Shown: one piece after another, positions 1 through 7,807 of the stretch | Position numbering within the stretch: the first letter of the stretch is position 1 | How the letters are laid out: every line of letters begins with the position of its first letter | Assembly: GCF_016107395.1 (NCBI RefSeq) | Contig: NZ_JAAIKO010000012.1 | Location: 97,144-161,143, forward strand | DNA from: Streptomyces fildesensis | Lineage (GTDB): Bacteria; Actinomycetota; Actinomycetes; Streptomycetales; Streptomycetaceae | Length of the DNA stretch: 64,000 bases | Direction: 5' to 3' | The notes under the pieces: model-generated | What the model was told of the DNA's origin: nothing | Databases searched by the model: none | Seen by the model: the letters and a program-made list of their open reading frames with translations, nothing else | Made by a program: the position numbers and the translations under genes

Positions 1-1
1 C

Positions 2-613
2 TGCGTGAAACTGCCCGAGCACATCCGCACCGAGGACGCCGCGCTGATCGAACCCCTCTCCTGCGCCGTCCGCGGCTACGACATCCTCCGCAGCCAACTG
101 GCCACCAACGTCCTGATCTACGGATCCGGCACCATGGGCCTGATGATGATGGAGCTCGCCAAGCGCACCGGCGCCGCCACCGTCGACATCGTCGACATCA
201 ACCCCGACCGGCTGGAAACCGCCCGGACCCTGGGCTGCACCCATGCCGTCACCTCCGCCGACGAGATCGAGCGACCCCGCGGCTGGGACGTCGTCATCGA
301 CGCCACCGGAAACGCCAAGGCCATCCAGGAAGCCATCGGCCGCGTCGGCAAGGGCGGTACGTACCTCCAGTTCGGCGTGGCGGACTACGCGGCGCGCGCC
401 ACGATCGAGCCGTACCGGATCTACAACCAGGAGATCACCATCACCGGCTCCATGGCGGTCCTCCACAGCTATGAACGCGCTGCCCGGCTGTTCGCCGCCG
501 GTGTCCTCGACCCGCAGGTCTTCATCAGCGACCGGCTGCCGCTGACCGACTACGCCGCGGCCCTCCAGCAGTTCCGGGACGGCAAGGGCCGGAAGATCCT
601 GGTCACTCCCTGA
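2..613 (+). CDS. Zinc-type medium-chain alcohol/polyol dehydrogenase, C-terminal part (5' truncated by window)
   Basis: The reading frame is open from the first bases of the window, so the N-terminal catalytic zinc domain lies outside. What remains is the Rossmann half of a medium-chain dehydrogenase: a GSGTMG nucleotide-binding turn about 40 residues in, an acidic strand end (VDIVDIN) that suggests NAD rather than NADP, and the usual C-terminal segment ending in GRKILVTP. Family knowledge makes this a sorbitol/threonine-dehydrogenase-like enzyme oxidising a sugar alcohol. A PfkB kinase starts 53 bases downstream on the same strand, which fits a polyol or sugar utilisation operon (oxidation, then phosphorylation). 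The exact substrate cannot be read from this fragment. Confidence 0.85.
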   Translation, partial: CVKLPEHIRTEDAALIEPLSCAVRGYDILRSQLATNVLIYGSGTMGLMMMELAKRTGAATVDIVDINPDRLETARTLGCTHAVTSADEIERPRGWDVVIDATGNAKAIQEAIGRVGKGGTYLQFGVADYAARATIEPYRIYNQEITITGSMAVLHSYERAARLFAAGVLDPQVFISDRLPLTDYAAALQQFRDGKGRKILVTP

Positions 614-666
614 CCAGGACGTCGTTCCGACCGCCCCCAGACGAACCCTCTTCCCCGGAGCTGTCC

Positions 667-1671
667 ATGCCACCGCCCCTGCCGACGCCGGAAACTCCGG
701 CATCCGAAACGCCGACGCTCGTCATCGGCGAGGCACTCACCGACATCCTCACCGGCCCGGACGGGTCGCGGCGCTGCCGTCCGGGCGGCAGCCCGGCGAA
801 CGTGGCGCTGGGCCTGGCCCGGCTCGGCCACCCGGTCCGGCTCGCCACCCGGATCGGCCGCGATCCCTTCGGCCAGGTGCTGCGGACCCATCTGGGCCGA
901 AGCGGGGTGGTGCTCACGGACGGGTCCGTCCTCGATGTCCCGACGTCGACGGCCGCCGCCCGTCTCGATGCGGCCGGGGCGGCCGAGTACACCTTCGACA
1001 TCTCGTGGGAGCTGCCTCCCAAGGCCCTGGAGACCGCCCGCTCCGGTACGGCGGGCCACCTGCACACCGGATCGATCGCCACGGCGCTCGCGCCAGGTGC
1101 CGATCAGGTGCTCGCCGCCGTCGAGGCCGCACGGGACACGTCCACCGTCTCGTACGACCCGAACCTTAGGCCCGCACTGCTCGGAAAGCCCGACGACGAG
1201 CGTCCTCGGGTCGAGCACCTGGTCTCGGTCAGTGATGTGGTGAAGGCCAGTCAGGAAGATCTGGCCTGGCTCTACCCCGGGCAGGACATCCACGAAGTGG
1301 CCCTCCGCTGGTCGCGAAGCGGACCCTCACTCGTGGTCCTCACCTTCGGCGCAGGCGGCTCACAGGTCTGGTGGCGACAGGGCCGGTACGCACTGCCGGC
1401 GCCGTCGGTCGAGGTCGTCGACACCGTGGGAGCCGGCGACGCCTTCATGTCGGGACTCCTTAGCGGCCTGCTCCGGGCCGGGCTGCTCGGCGCGGGAGGA
1501 ACGGCCGGGCAGCCCGACGCATCCGCGCCGCGGACGCGACTCCGCACCGCGACCTCCACCACCGACCCGTACCAGGACGTCCTCCGAGCCCTCCGCCTGG
1601 CCACCCGCTCGGCCGCTCTGACCTGCACCAGGGAGGGCGCCGACCCGCCGACCCAGGCTGACATGCCATGA
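667..1671 (+). CDS. PfkB-family carbohydrate kinase (fructokinase-like)
   Basis: This is a 334-residue ribokinase-fold sugar kinase. The N-terminal family signature GGSPANVALG sits at residues 40-49, and the C-terminal signature DTVGAGDAF at 252-260 supplies the catalytic Asp of the anion hole. It should phosphorylate a ketose or similar sugar using ATP in the cytoplasm. A GGAG ribosome site precedes the ATG. It follows the polyol dehydrogenase on the same strand, so fructose made from a polyol is a reasonable substrate, but that is inference. A loop of about 35 residues rich in Gly, Ala and Thr after the second signature is longer than in most relatives. Confidence 0.9.
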   Translation: MPPPLPTPETPASETPTLVIGEALTDILTGPDGSRRCRPGGSPANVALGLARLGHPVRLATRIGRDPFGQVLRTHLGRSGVVLTDGSVLDVPTSTAAARLDAAGAAEYTFDISWELPPKALETARSGTAGHLHTGSIATALAPGADQVLAAVEAARDTSTVSYDPNLRPALLGKPDDERPRVEHLVSVSDVVKASQEDLAWLYPGQDIHEVALRWSRSGPSLVVLTFGAGGSQVWWRQGRYALPAPSVEVVDTVGAGDAFMSGLLSGLLRAGLLGAGGTAGQPDASAPRTRLRTATSTTDPYQDVLRALRLATRSAALTCTREGADPPTQADMP

Positions 1672-1718
1672 CGTGACGTGGGTCGTTCCCGGAGCCCTGC
1701 GCCGCTCCCGTCGTGTCG

Positions 1719-2501
1719 TCAGGCGCCGAAGAACTCGGCCAGCACCGGGGCGAGCGCGTCCGGGGCCACGTCGTGCGTCTGGCCGTCGAGCGTCCGGTGC
1801 CCGGCGGTCGGGAGGGCGTCCGCGGTGGCCTTCGCCGCCTGCTGCAGGCCCTCCGGGCTGGCGCCACCGGCGAGGACCAGCGCGGGAATGACGATCGTCG
1901 ATGCCAGGGCGCGCGGCACGTGGCCGTCGCCGAGCACCTCGTCGTCGTAGGCGAGCGTCGGCGCGATCGCCTCCAACGGGGCCCACCCCGGCTGCGACCG
2001 CATACCGTCCACGGCCTGCGCGGGCATACCGACGTGCGTCATGAACAGCGCCACGGCGTCGCCCTTGCGCCCGGCGTCGAGCAACTCGTGGAGCTGCTCG
2101 GTGTACCTCTTGATCCGGGTGCCGTCTTCGCTCTCAGCCATGAACGGGGGTTCGTAGAGCGCCATCCTGGCGATCCCGGAGCCGGCCGCCGCAGCCGCCA
2201 GAGTGAGCGCCGCACCGGAGGAGATTCCGTAGACGTACGCCCGGCCACCGGCCCGCGCGATGACGGCCTGCAGGTCCTCGATCTCGCGGGCGACCGCGTA
2301 CGGGGTGGTGTCCGAGCTGTCGCCCCGGCCACGACGGTCGTACGTGTGGACGGTGAAGCTCTCCCGCAGCAGCGCGGCGAGCGGCCGCATCGGCCCCGCG
2401 GCGCGGTGGCACATGGCGCCGTCGACGAGGACGAGCGCCGGCCCGCTGCCGGTGTGCTCATAGGCGATCTCGGTGCCGTCGGCTGATGTGAGTACAGACA
2501 T
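1719..2501 (-). CDS. Alpha/beta hydrolase
   Basis: A 260-residue alpha/beta-hydrolase-fold protein. The nucleophile elbow is GISSG with Ser94, an oxyanion-strand VDG lies near residue 27, and a conserved C-terminal His (QTHD) near residue 243 completes the likely triad. The start at 2501 is preceded by AAGGAG at good spacing; an in-frame extension upstream would run into the neighbouring gene and is not used. It is the last gene of a three-gene operon (ArsR, SRPBCC protein, hydrolase) with a gap of only 10 bases to the gene before it. It should therefore be controlled by the ArsR operator at 3358-3379. Substrate unknown. Confidence 0.88.
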   Translation of the reverse strand: MSVLTSADGTEIAYEHTGSGPALVLVDGAMCHRAAGPMRPLAALLRESFTVHTYDRRGRGDSSDTTPYAVAREIEDLQAVIARAGGRAYVYGISSGAALTLAAAAAGSGIARMALYEPPFMAESEDGTRIKRYTEQLHELLDAGRKGDAVALFMTHVGMPAQAVDGMRSQPGWAPLEAIAPTLAYDDEVLGDGHVPRALASTIVIPALVLAGGASPEGLQQAAKATADALPTAGHRTLDGQTHDVAPDALAPVLAEFFGA

Positions 2502-2511
2502 GACGTGCTCC

Positions 2512-2973
2512 TTACTCCTGCTGTCCCTGCTCGGGGTCGAGACCGGCCAGGTAGACGTCGAGGCGGTCGAGGCTGGTGCTGAAACCGGCTCTCGCCTCTG
2601 CACTGAGGTACGCGGCCGGCACGTTGGTCTGATGGGTCACCACCTCGGTGCGCCCGTCCTTCAGATCGACGAAGGAGATCGTGGTGCGCATGCCGCCCTC
2701 GACATCCGCCTCGATCCACACCAGGCGCTCGGGCCGGCGGACCTCGACGAAGACCGCCCGCATGGTGTGCGTGCTGCCGTCGGTATCGCTGACGATGGTG
2801 GTCTCGAAGACCCCGCCCGGCCGCGGATCGATGACGATGTTGCCGACCGGGGTGGTCGTACCGGTCGGCCCCCAGAAGTGAGTGAGGTGCTCCGGCATGG
2901 TCATGCAGTCGAACAGCAACTCGGGCGACGCCCGGTGCACGCGCCGATACGTGAGCTCACCTGTCGCGGTCAT
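2512..2973 (-). CDS. SRPBCC/AHSA1-family protein
   Basis: A 153-residue START-like (AHSA1/CalC) protein. The N-terminal 'vhr(A)spe..lfd..t.pehl..fwgP' pattern, the GG-containing beta hairpin and the C-terminal amphipathic helix are typical of the family. Members bind small hydrophobic ligands and are very often encoded with an ArsR repressor. Here the start ATG overlaps the stop of the ArsR gene by four bases (2970-2973), so the two are translationally coupled. The role is probably ligand binding or detoxification linked to the downstream hydrolase; no catalytic residue can be named. Confidence 0.88.
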   Translation of the reverse strand: MTATGELTYRRVHRASPELLFDCMTMPEHLTHFWGPTGTTTPVGNIVIDPRPGGVFETTIVSDTDGSTHTMRAVFVEVRRPERLVWIEADVEGGMRTTISFVDLKDGRTEVVTHQTNVPAAYLSAEARAGFSTSLDRLDVYLAGLDPEQGQQE

Positions 2974-3329
2974 TGTGGCGTCCCTTCGTCGTCGCGCCGC
3001 TGGGTCCGAAGCGCCGCCAGATGCTCGTCGAGACGATCATGACGGTCGGCCCAGACCTGCCGGTGCCGTGTGATCCAGTCGGCGGCCGTGTCGAGGCGCA
3101 CCGTCTCCAGAGCGCACGGCCGTGACTGCGCGCTGCGGGTCCGTGAGATGAGCCGGGCGCGCTCGAGCACTCTCAGGTGCTTCGAGACCGCCTGCTGCGT
3201 CATCGCGAACGGCTCGGCGAGCTCGTTCACCGTCGCGTCGCCGCGTGCCAGCTGCTCCAGGATCGCGCGCCTGGTGGGATCGGCCAGCGCCGAGAACACC
3301 AGGCTCAATTCGTCTTCGACGACTGCCAT
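2970..3329 (-). CDS. ArsR-family transcriptional regulator
   Basis: A compact 119-residue winged-helix repressor. The helix-turn-helix spans about residues 33-60 (TVNELAEPFAMTQQAVSKHL), preceded by the ADPTRRAILEQL motif characteristic of the ArsR/SmtB subfamily that pairs with SRPBCC proteins. No metal-binding cysteine pair is seen, so the effector is probably not a metal. The start at 3329 is the first Met that keeps the canonical length; an upstream extension would run through the operator. A 22-base perfect inverted repeat lies 28 bases upstream and is the likely autoregulatory site. It heads the operon with the SRPBCC and hydrolase genes. Confidence 0.92.
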   Translation of the reverse strand: MAVVEDELSLVFSALADPTRRAILEQLARGDATVNELAEPFAMTQQAVSKHLRVLERARLISRTRSAQSRPCALETVRLDTAADWITRHRQVWADRHDRLDEHLAALRTQRRDDEGTPQ

Positions 3330-3357
3330 ACCTCGACCGTACCCACAACCAGCTATT

Positions 3358-3379
3358 TTCACAACCGATAGGTTGTGAA
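3358..3379. promoter_or_regulatory. Perfect inverted repeat, likely ArsR operator
   Basis: TTCACAACC-GATA-GGTTGTGAA forms two 9-base arms with no mismatch around a 4-base spacer, 28 bases upstream of the ArsR start. An additional ACAACC half-site lies at 3345-3350. Size and placement fit an ArsR dimer operator. The opposite-strand ABC transporter begins 140 bases away and might also be influenced. Confidence 0.8.
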
Positions 3380-3390
3380 GTGCAGGCGGG

Positions 3391-3410
3391 GGTGGTACCG
3401 GGGTACTACC
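3391..3410. promoter_or_regulatory. Near-perfect inverted repeat upstream of ABC/two-component operon, candidate response-regulator box
   Basis: GGTGGTACC-GG-GGTACTACC has 9-base arms with one mismatch. A third copy of the half-site, GGTACCAC, occurs at 3433-3440, between this box and the transporter start at 3520. LuxR-type regulators of DesK-like systems usually bind such repeats in front of their own ABC exporters, so the regulator encoded at 6774 is the natural candidate. Binding is inferred. Confidence 0.55.
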
Positions 3411-3519
3411 GTCCGTTTGTGGATCAGTCCGGGGTACCACGGTTCCGGGGTCCGCGGCTTCTAGCGTTGCTGGTGAGGCGGTCGGGCAGGACCGGCGCCC
3501 CTGAGCGAGGGAAGACGCG

Positions 3520-4449
3520 ATGATCGAGGCGCAGCAGCTGACGAAGAGGTACGGGGAGACGACGGCGGTCGACCGGCTGGACTTCACGGTCAGGCCCGGC
3601 ACCGTCACCGGGTTCCTCGGACCCAATGGCGCGGGCAAGTCGACCACGATGCGGATGATCGTCGGTCTGGACGCCCCCACCCACGGCACGGTCACCGTCA
3701 ACGGCCGCCGCTACGCCGAGCACACCGCCCCGCTGCAGGAGGTCGGGGCCCTGCTGGAGGCGAAGTCGATCCACCCGGGCCGGTCGGCGTTCGACCACCT
3801 GATGGCCCAGGCGTACACCCATGGCATTCCGCGCCGCCGGGTGGAGGAGGTCATCGGGATGACGGGTCTGGACTCGGTGGCGAAGAAGCGCGCTGGCGCC
3901 TTCTCCCTGGGGATGGGCCAGCGGCTGGGCATCGCGGCCGCGCTGCTCGGCGATCCGGCCACCGTCATGCTCGACGAGCCGGTCAACGGGCTGGACCCCG
4001 AGGGCGTGCTGTGGATCCGCAATCTGCTCACGGGGCTGGCGAGTGAGGGCCGCACGGTGTTCGTGTCCTCGCACCTGATGAGCGAGATGGCCCTGGTCGC
4101 GGACCATCTGATCGTCGTCGGACGGGGCCGGATGCTGGCCGACACCACCGTCGAGGAACTGATCAGCCAGGCTGGCGGGGACACGGTGCAGGTCGCCACG
4201 GCGGATCCCGCCCGGCTGCGCGAGGTCCTGGCGGGACCCGGCATCGAGATCACCGGCCGGGTCGGCTCCGAGGAACTCCAGGTGACGGGCATGGAGGCCC
4301 GCGCGATCGGACTGAAGGCCGCCGAGGCCGGCATCGCGCTGTTCCAGCTCACCGCGAAGGCGCTGTCCCTGGAGGAGGCGTTCATGGAACTGACACGGGA
4401 CGCGGTCGAGTACCACGGCACCACCGAGACCTCCGGGAGCGCAGCATGA
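3520..4449 (+). CDS. ABC transporter ATP-binding protein
   Basis: A 309-residue ATPase subunit. Walker A is GPNGAGKST at residues 34-42, the ABC signature FSLGMGQR begins at 128, Walker B VMLDEP is at 149-154, and the switch His lies in SSHLMSEM. About 90 C-terminal residues after the nucleotide domain match the regulatory tail seen in DrrA/antibiotic-export type ATPases. It overlaps the downstream permease gene by four bases (ATGA). It is probably half of an ABC-2 exporter under control of the two-component pair further down, a common arrangement for cell-envelope stress or antibiotic efflux. Confidence 0.95.
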   Translation: MIEAQQLTKRYGETTAVDRLDFTVRPGTVTGFLGPNGAGKSTTMRMIVGLDAPTHGTVTVNGRRYAEHTAPLQEVGALLEAKSIHPGRSAFDHLMAQAYTHGIPRRRVEEVIGMTGLDSVAKKRAGAFSLGMGQRLGIAAALLGDPATVMLDEPVNGLDPEGVLWIRNLLTGLASEGRTVFVSSHLMSEMALVADHLIVVGRGRMLADTTVEELISQAGGDTVQVATADPARLREVLAGPGIEITGRVGSEELQVTGMEARAIGLKAAEAGIALFQLTAKALSLEEAFMELTRDAVEYHGTTETSGSAA

Positions 4450-5294
4450 GCACCATCACGTCGACCCGCACCCCCGTCCCGAGCCCCGTGCAGGGCGGCC
4501 GTCCGGTCTACCGGGTGACCGCGCGGCGCGTGCTGCGCTCGGAGTGGGCCAAGCTGTGGTCCCTGCGCTCCACCTGGATCACCCTGGGCCTGGGCCTGCT
4601 GTTCCTGGTGGCCTTCGGCCTGATCGCCTCGTGGCAGTTCAAGTCCAGGATCACCTCCGGCCGGCACATGGACGGCGACTTCGCCAGCTCCACCGCGGTG
4701 AGCCTGTCCCTGTTCGGCACGAACTTCGCGCAGTTGGCACTCGGTGTGCTGGGCGTGCTGGTGACCGCGGGCGAGTACTCCACCGGCATGATCCGCTCCA
4801 CGCTGGCCGCGGTACCGCGCCGGCTGCCGGTGCTCTGGTCCAAGTCGGCCGTCTTCGGCGCGGTCGCCCTGGTGGTCGGCACCGTGGGAGCGTTCGTCGC
4901 CTTCCTCTTCGGCAGCGGAATCGTCTCGGGAACGCCTGCGGCCCTCTCGATCTCGGACCCGGGTGTGGTGCGCAGCCTGCTGGCGGCCGGTCTCTACCTC
5001 GGTCTGATCGGTGTTCTGGGAACGGCCCTGGGCGCGCTGCTGCGATCGGTGGCCGGCGGTATCTCGGTCCTGGTCGGTTCGCTGATGCTGGTCCCCGGAC
5101 TCATCTCGCTGCTGCCCAGCTCCTGGCAGGACCACGTGAGGCCCTATCTGCCCAGCGAGGCCGGAGCATCGATGTTCGCCCTTCACCATGAGGCACACAC
5201 TCTGACTCCTACGGCCGGACTGCTGGTCTTCCTGGCCTGGACCGGACTGGCGATGGCAGGGGCCTCCTGGCGCCTGATGCGCACCGACGCCTGA
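4446..5294 (+). CDS. ABC-2 type transporter permease
   Basis: A 282-residue integral membrane protein with about six hydrophobic helices: one near residue 45, a cluster between 95 and 215, and one at the C-terminus. A long loop follows the first helix. The architecture is that of ABC-2 permeases partnered with DrrA-like ATPases. The segment TAGEYSTGMIRSTLAAVPRR is a recognisable ABC-2 signature. Its ATG overlaps the ATPase stop, so the pair is co-translated. The transported compound is unknown. Confidence 0.93.
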   Translation: MSTITSTRTPVPSPVQGGRPVYRVTARRVLRSEWAKLWSLRSTWITLGLGLLFLVAFGLIASWQFKSRITSGRHMDGDFASSTAVSLSLFGTNFAQLALGVLGVLVTAGEYSTGMIRSTLAAVPRRLPVLWSKSAVFGAVALVVGTVGAFVAFLFGSGIVSGTPAALSISDPGVVRSLLAAGLYLGLIGVLGTALGALLRSVAGGISVLVGSLMLVPGLISLLPSSWQDHVRPYLPSEAGASMFALHHEAHTLTPTAGLLVFLAWTGLAMAGASWRLMRTDA

Positions 5295-5357
5295 CACTGC
5301 CGAAACCGACGACCCGGGATCACGGCGTCGGCGCGTCGCCCGGACAGCTCGGGTGCC

Positions 5358-6722
5358 GTGCCGACGCCGTTGGCCCACGATGGGCAGGTGACCCCCGTGA
5401 CCACCGACATCCCCGCCGGAGCTGACCCCTCCGCGCGCCCGCTCCCGCCCGCGGAACCCGATCTGCTGTGGGGACACCCGCTGGTGATCGCGCTGAACCG
5501 GGTCGTCCAGCGCCTGCGCGCGGCCGACCTGCGGCGCCCATGGGTGCTGGACACGGCCGTGGCGGTCGGAGTATTCCTGCTGTTCGGCGCGGCGGACCTG
5601 GTGCATGACGGCGACCGGCACGAGATGGCCGTGAGGTTCACACACCTGCCGGTGGCCGGGGTGCTGGCCCTGCAGGCCGGGCTGGTGGTGCCCCTGCTGT
5701 GGCGGCGCCGTATGCCGTCGGCGACGTTCGCCGCCGTGCTGGCCGTGTTCCTGATCCAGTGGCTGCTGGGGGCCTGGCTGCGCGCCGACGTGGCGCTGCT
5801 CATCGCCCTGTACAGCCTGGCACTGCACGGGCGACTGCGGCATCTGCCCTGGGCCTGCGCGGCCATGGCCGGCGTTCTGGGGCTGGTGTCGGTGCGCGTC
5901 TCGGAGGCGGTGTCCGTGGGGGACGCGCTGTTCTTCCTGTTCAGCGCGGTGACCGCGGCGCTGGCCCTGGGCCTTGCGGTGCGCATCCGCCGGTCCCAGC
6001 TCGCCGGCCTGCGCGAGCGCGCGGCCCGCCTGGAGATCGAACGGGACCAGCGCAGCAAACTGGCCGCCGCCGGCGAACGCACCCGGGTGGCACGCGAGAT
6101 GCACGACATCGTCGGACACAACCTGTCCGTCATGATCACGCTTGCCGACGGTGGTGCGTACGCGGCTCTCATCGCTCCTGAGCGGGGCAAGGAAGCGCTG
6201 GAACTCATCGGCGAGACCGGCCGTCAGGCCCTGGGAGAACTACGGCGCATGCTCGGTGTGCTGCGCGATCGGACGGACGCTCCCGAGCTCAGTCCGCAGC
6301 CCGGCATCGCGGACATCGACGCCCTGTGCGCGCGTATCCGTGCTGCCGGCCCCAAGGTCCGCTACCGCACGATCGGAGAGCTGGACGCCCTGGACCGCGG
6401 TGTGCAGCTGACGGCCTACCGGATCGTCCAGGAGGCGCTCACCAACTCGCTCCGGCACGCCGGTGCCGAAACCCAGGTGCAACTCGCCCTCACCGTCGAC
6501 GGCGCACAGCTGCGCATCACCGCCGACGACACCGGTCCGCCCACCGGGACCGGACGGCCCGCACCGGAGAACCAGGAGGGGCACGGCCTGGCGGGCATGG
6601 CCGAACGCGCAGCGCTGTACGGCGGGAGCATCATCGCCGGACCACGGCCCGGCGGAGGGTGGAGCGTACAGGTCACCCTCGACCTCACCCCGCTCACCGG
6701 CCCCCCGGGAGAGACCTCGTGA
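5358..6722 (+). CDS. Sensor histidine kinase, DesK/NarX-like (HisKA_3)
   Basis: 454 residues. The N-terminal half has four or five membrane helices (about residues 65-215), then a short coiled segment and a HisKA_3 dimerisation domain with phospho-acceptor His249 in REMHDIVGHNLSVM. A HATPase_c domain ends near GHGLAGMAERAALYGG. There is no large extracellular sensor, so the signal is probably in or at the membrane. The GTG at 5358 has no obvious ribosome site; GTGs at 5388 and 5397 are alternatives, so the first 13 residues are uncertain. It follows the ABC exporter and overlaps the first of three duplicated regulator starts. Confidence 0.92.
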   Translation: MPTPLAHDGQVTPVTTDIPAGADPSARPLPPAEPDLLWGHPLVIALNRVVQRLRAADLRRPWVLDTAVAVGVFLLFGAADLVHDGDRHEMAVRFTHLPVAGVLALQAGLVVPLLWRRRMPSATFAAVLAVFLIQWLLGAWLRADVALLIALYSLALHGRLRHLPWACAAMAGVLGLVSVRVSEAVSVGDALFFLFSAVTAALALGLAVRIRRSQLAGLRERAARLEIERDQRSKLAAAGERTRVAREMHDIVGHNLSVMITLADGGAYAALIAPERGKEALELIGETGRQALGELRRMLGVLRDRTDAPELSPQPGIADIDALCARIRAAGPKVRYRTIGELDALDRGVQLTAYRIVQEALTNSLRHAGAETQVQLALTVDGAQLRITADDTGPPTGTGRPAPENQEGHGLAGMAERAALYGGSIIAGPRPGGGWSVQVTLDLTPLTGPPGETS

Positions 6723-6788
6723 CCACCGTCCTCATCGGAGAGTCCTCATGACCACCGTCCTCCCGGAGACCTCATGACCACCGTCCTC
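6719..6788 (+). repeat. Three tandem copies of a translational start (RTGACCACCGTCCTC)
   Basis: The sequence TGACCACCGTCCTC preceded by G or A occurs three times, with starts at 6719 (GTG), 6748 (ATG) and 6774 (ATG), 29 and 26 bases apart. Each copy is in a different frame. Copy 1 encodes a 10-residue ORF (6719-6751), copy 2 a 9-residue ORF (6748-6777), and copy 3 starts the response regulator. Each stop overlaps the next start as GTGA, ATGA, ATGA. The arrangement is most simply a tandem duplication of the start codon region that kept stop/start coupling at each step. Confidence 0.9.
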
Positions 6789-7451
6789 ATCGTGGACGAC
6801 CAGCCCATGCAGCGTCTGGGCTTCCGCATGCTGCTGGAATCCGTCCCGGACACCGACGTGGTCGGGGAAGCCGCGCACGGAGCCGACGCCGTACGCCAGG
6901 CCGCCGAACTGCGCCCCGACGTCGTCCTCATGGACGTACGGATGCCCGGCATGGACGGTATCGAGGCGACCCGCCGCATCGTCGCCACCGGCGGACGCTC
7001 CCGCGTCCTGGTCATGACCACCTTCGACCTGGACGAATACGCCCACACCGCGCTGCGCGCCGGCGCCAGCGGCTTCCTCCTCAAGGACGCGCGCCCCGAA
7101 GAACTGCTGGCGGGCATCCGGGCGGTCGCCGCGGGCGACGCCGTCATCGCCCCGGCCCTCACCCGGCGCCTGCTCGACGCCTACGCCCACCATCTGCCCG
7201 GCCACCTCCAGGACCACGAGCCGCAGGACGATCCCAAGCTGCGCACCCTCACCGGACGCGAACGGGAGATCCTGGTCGCCATCGGGCGGGGCTGGACCAA
7301 CGCGGAGATCGCCGAGCGGCTGGTGCTGGCGGAGTCCACCGTGAAGACCCACGTCGGACGGGTGCTCGCGAAGATCGGCGCCCGCGACAGGATCCAAGCC
7401 GTCATCTTCGCCTACGACCTGGGCCTCACCCGCCCGCACACCACGGACTGA
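6774..7451 (+). CDS. LuxR/NarL-family response regulator
   Basis: 225 residues. The receiver domain has the acidic pair DD at 8-9, phospho-acceptor Asp54 in VLMDVRMPGMDG, the Thr in VMTTFD and the Lys in GFLLKDA. A C-terminal LuxR HTH follows (LTGREREILVAIGRGWTNAE onward, about residues 159-217). It is the partner of the kinase just upstream. The start is the third of three tandem copies of the same start sequence; only this copy opens the full receiver frame. The likely target is the inverted repeat at 3391-3410 in front of the ABC operon. Confidence 0.95.
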   Translation: MTTVLIVDDQPMQRLGFRMLLESVPDTDVVGEAAHGADAVRQAAELRPDVVLMDVRMPGMDGIEATRRIVATGGRSRVLVMTTFDLDEYAHTALRAGASGFLLKDARPEELLAGIRAVAAGDAVIAPALTRRLLDAYAHHLPGHLQDHEPQDDPKLRTLTGREREILVAIGRGWTNAEIAERLVLAESTVKTHVGRVLAKIGARDRIQAVIFAYDLGLTRPHTTD

Positions 7452-7474
7452 CGGCAGTCCGCGCCCGCGGTGAC

Positions 7475-7501
7475 TGGACCCTCCCCACGAGGGAGGGTCC
7501 A
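7475..7501. promoter_or_regulatory. MerR-type operator (perfect 11-base inverted repeat)
   Basis: TGGACCCTCCC-CACGA-GGGAGGGTCCA, two perfect 11-base arms around 5 bases, lies directly upstream of the truncated MerR gene. Such GGACCCTCCC-type dyads are the usual spacer elements in promoters of MerR regulators with GyrI-like effector domains. It could also act as a weak transcription stop for the response regulator gene, although no T run follows. Confidence 0.7.
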
Positions 7502-7511
7502 CGATGGTGCC

Positions 7512-7738
7512 GTGCAGGACGAACTACTGACCGTCGGCCGCTTCGCCCGGCTGTGCCGGCTGAGCGTGAAGCAACTGCGGCACAGACCGGGACGATCGAC
7601 CGGCTCCGCTCGTTCCCCGACACCGGCGGTCACACCGTGGCCGGCCACCACCACGAGATCTATCTGTCGAACCCGAACCGGACGGCCCCGGACGCGATGC
7701 GGACCATCATCCGCTACCCCGTGAAACCGGCGTCCTGA
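7512..7738 (+). pseudogene. MerR-family regulator with GyrI-like domain, internally deleted and frameshifted
   Basis: From GTG 7512 the frame reads ELLTVGRFARLCRLSVKQLR, the start of a MerR DNA-binding helix-turn-helix, and then loses similarity at about 7585. In a second frame (about 7590-7738) the sequence GHHHEIYLSNPNRTAPDAMR is a clear C-terminal end of a GyrI-like effector-binding domain, closing at a TGA. A full gene would be about 270 codons; only about 75 remain, so most of the wing, coiled coil and effector domain has been deleted with loss of frame. The operator in front of it is intact. Confidence 0.85.
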
Positions 7739-7770
7739 TACCGACGGTGCAACGGACGCGGGACCGGGCT

Positions 7771-7800
7771 TTGTTCGGCCTTCGCGAGTCCCAGTAGGGT
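7771..7800 (+). promoter_or_regulatory. Likely leaderless promoter for the 99-residue protein
   Basis: TTGTTC (7771-7776) and TAGGGT (7795-7800) are 18 bases apart, and the ATG begins 7 bases after the -10 box with no ribosome site between. This predicts transcription starting at or next to the A of the ATG. Confidence 0.5.
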
Positions 7801-7807
7801 CCAGCGT

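Noticed and set aside
3711..6119. An 802-codon open frame on the minus strand across the ABC transporter and kinase genes
   Set aside because: It is the antisense shadow of strongly biased high-GC genes with clear domains on the plus strand; its translation is low-complexity (Gln, Gly, Arg, His) without any domain.
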